Of a stretch of 50,053 bases of DNA, positions 49,628 to 50,053 are shown piece by piece; the first letter of the stretch is position 1; every line of letters starts with the position of its first letter. Origin of the DNA: Streptomyces flaveus (GTDB taxonomy: Bacteria > Actinomycetota > Actinomycetes > Streptomycetales > Streptomycetaceae). Under the pieces are notes generated by a model that worked only from the letters and a program-made list of their open reading frames with translations, was not told where the DNA came from and did not search any database. Made by a program: the position numbers and the translations under genes. The stretch is taken from positions 103,621-153,673 of the forward strand of contig NZ_BMPQ01000023.1 in the NCBI RefSeq assembly GCF_014647675.1, written 5' to 3'.

Positions 49628-50053
49628 GCTTGCACAACGGGCATCACTGGCGGTGATGCTGCGTTTGCGTCCAGCCCCACTCCGAGGTGTCCGGGGTGGG
49701 TCAGGGGCCGTTGACTGGGCCCCGCGTCGCCACAACTCCCGCGCGCGGGCGCGGATGTTGCGGGAGCCGTTCCGATCCGCGTGATCAACGAATCCGCAGT
49801 TCCGGCACGCGAACCAGGCCTGACCCACCCGGTTCGCCTTGTCGATGTGGCCGCATTCGGCGCAGGTGCGGGAGGTGTACGCCGGATCGACGTGCACCAC
49901 CGGTACCCCGGCCTTGCGGGCCTTGTACGCGATGAACTGTCCCAGCTGGGCGAAGCCCCAGCTGTGCAGGGTGGCCCGTTGGGGCTTGCGAAGCCGTACC
50001 CGTTCGCGGATGCCCGTGAGGTCTTCCAGGGCGATCCCGCGACCGGTGCGTTC
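49616..50053 (-). CDS. tnpB: TnpB (IS200/IS605 family), 3' part cut by window edge
   Basis: The last 145 codons of a TnpB, an RNA-guided nuclease encoded by transposons. Visible: the RuvC glutamate motif ALEDLTGIRERV, SWGFAQLGQFIAYKARKAG, the zinc ribbon TCAECGH and FACRNCG (four cysteines) and the final RuvC aspartate in HADRNGSRNI. The tail (RRGAQSTAPDPPRTP...) is low complexity and ends inside the element hairpin. The 5' end lies beyond 50053. No tnpA is visible in the window; this may be a tnpB-only (IS1341-like) unit. All seen motifs are intact, so the gene may be active. Confidence 0.88.
   Translation of the reverse strand, partial: ERTGRGIALEDLTGIRERVRLRKPQRATLHSWGFAQLGQFIAYKARKAGVPVVHVDPAYTSRTCAECGHIDKANRVGQAWFACRNCGFVDHADRNGSRNIRARARELWRRGAQSTAPDPPRTPRSGAGRKRSITASDARCASPSP

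Overview
The window is a GC-rich, gene-dense actinobacterial chromosome segment, almost certainly from Streptomyces. Support comes from the codon bias, the frequent GTG starts and 4-nt start/stop overlaps, the DUF397 and DUF3151 proteins, several two-component systems, and copies of intergenic repeats common in Streptomyces. No rRNA, tRNA or CRISPR array was seen.

Layout, left half. 0.3-8.1 kb is mainly housekeeping: DUF2617, a membrane-anchored spermidine-synthase-like protein, a CoxG-like SRPBCC protein, aldose 1-epimerase, pyrE, class II fructose-bisphosphate aldolase and an MFS exporter. 8.1-12.8 kb (minus strand) is an envelope locus. A low-complexity membrane protein is translationally coupled to a giant protein that joins a polysaccharide deacetylase, a processive family 2 glycosyltransferase and an acyltransferase, followed by DUF3151. 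13.0-16.7 kb holds the tryptophan-to-anthranilate kynurenine route (kynA, kynU and a convergent formamidase-like hydrolase), with a solitary antitoxin and a methyltransferase tail in between. 17.0-23.7 kb is a signalling block: secreted alpha/beta hydrolase, membrane acyltransferase, then two tandem NarL-type two-component systems. The two transcription units share a 19-nt upstream motif. A P450 follows.

Layout, right half. 25.3-28.4 kb is an ABC exporter divergent from a MarR/GbsR-type regulator around a perfect 16-bp palindrome. 28.7-30.9 kb is eutBC. 31.1-33.4 kb has a lipid-kinase-like gene divergent from purA. 33.5-36.4 kb is a patch of small genes and regulators (Uma2, TetR, DUF397, hypotheticals). 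36.6-38.8 kb is a FadR-type GntR regulator with a class III aminotransferase. 38.9-43.1 kb has an OmpR/HK system flanked by a secreted protein and a VTC/DUF4956 pair. 43.25-44.3 kb is a DJ-1/PfpI protein with a MarR regulator. 44.4-49.6 kb has a Ser/Thr kinase, a membrane-tethered PstS-like protein behind a PHO-box-like array, and a Tat-exported M28 peptidase. The right edge cuts an IS200/IS605-family tnpB.

Main points of interest are the deacetylase-glycosyltransferase-acyltransferase fusion (all three Ica/Pga-type activities in one chain), the motif shared by the twin two-component operons, the 11-nt repeats before the tethered PstS-like protein, and a 22-bp-period repeat array near 36.45 kb. 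Functions are inferred from motifs read by eye; no database search was run.
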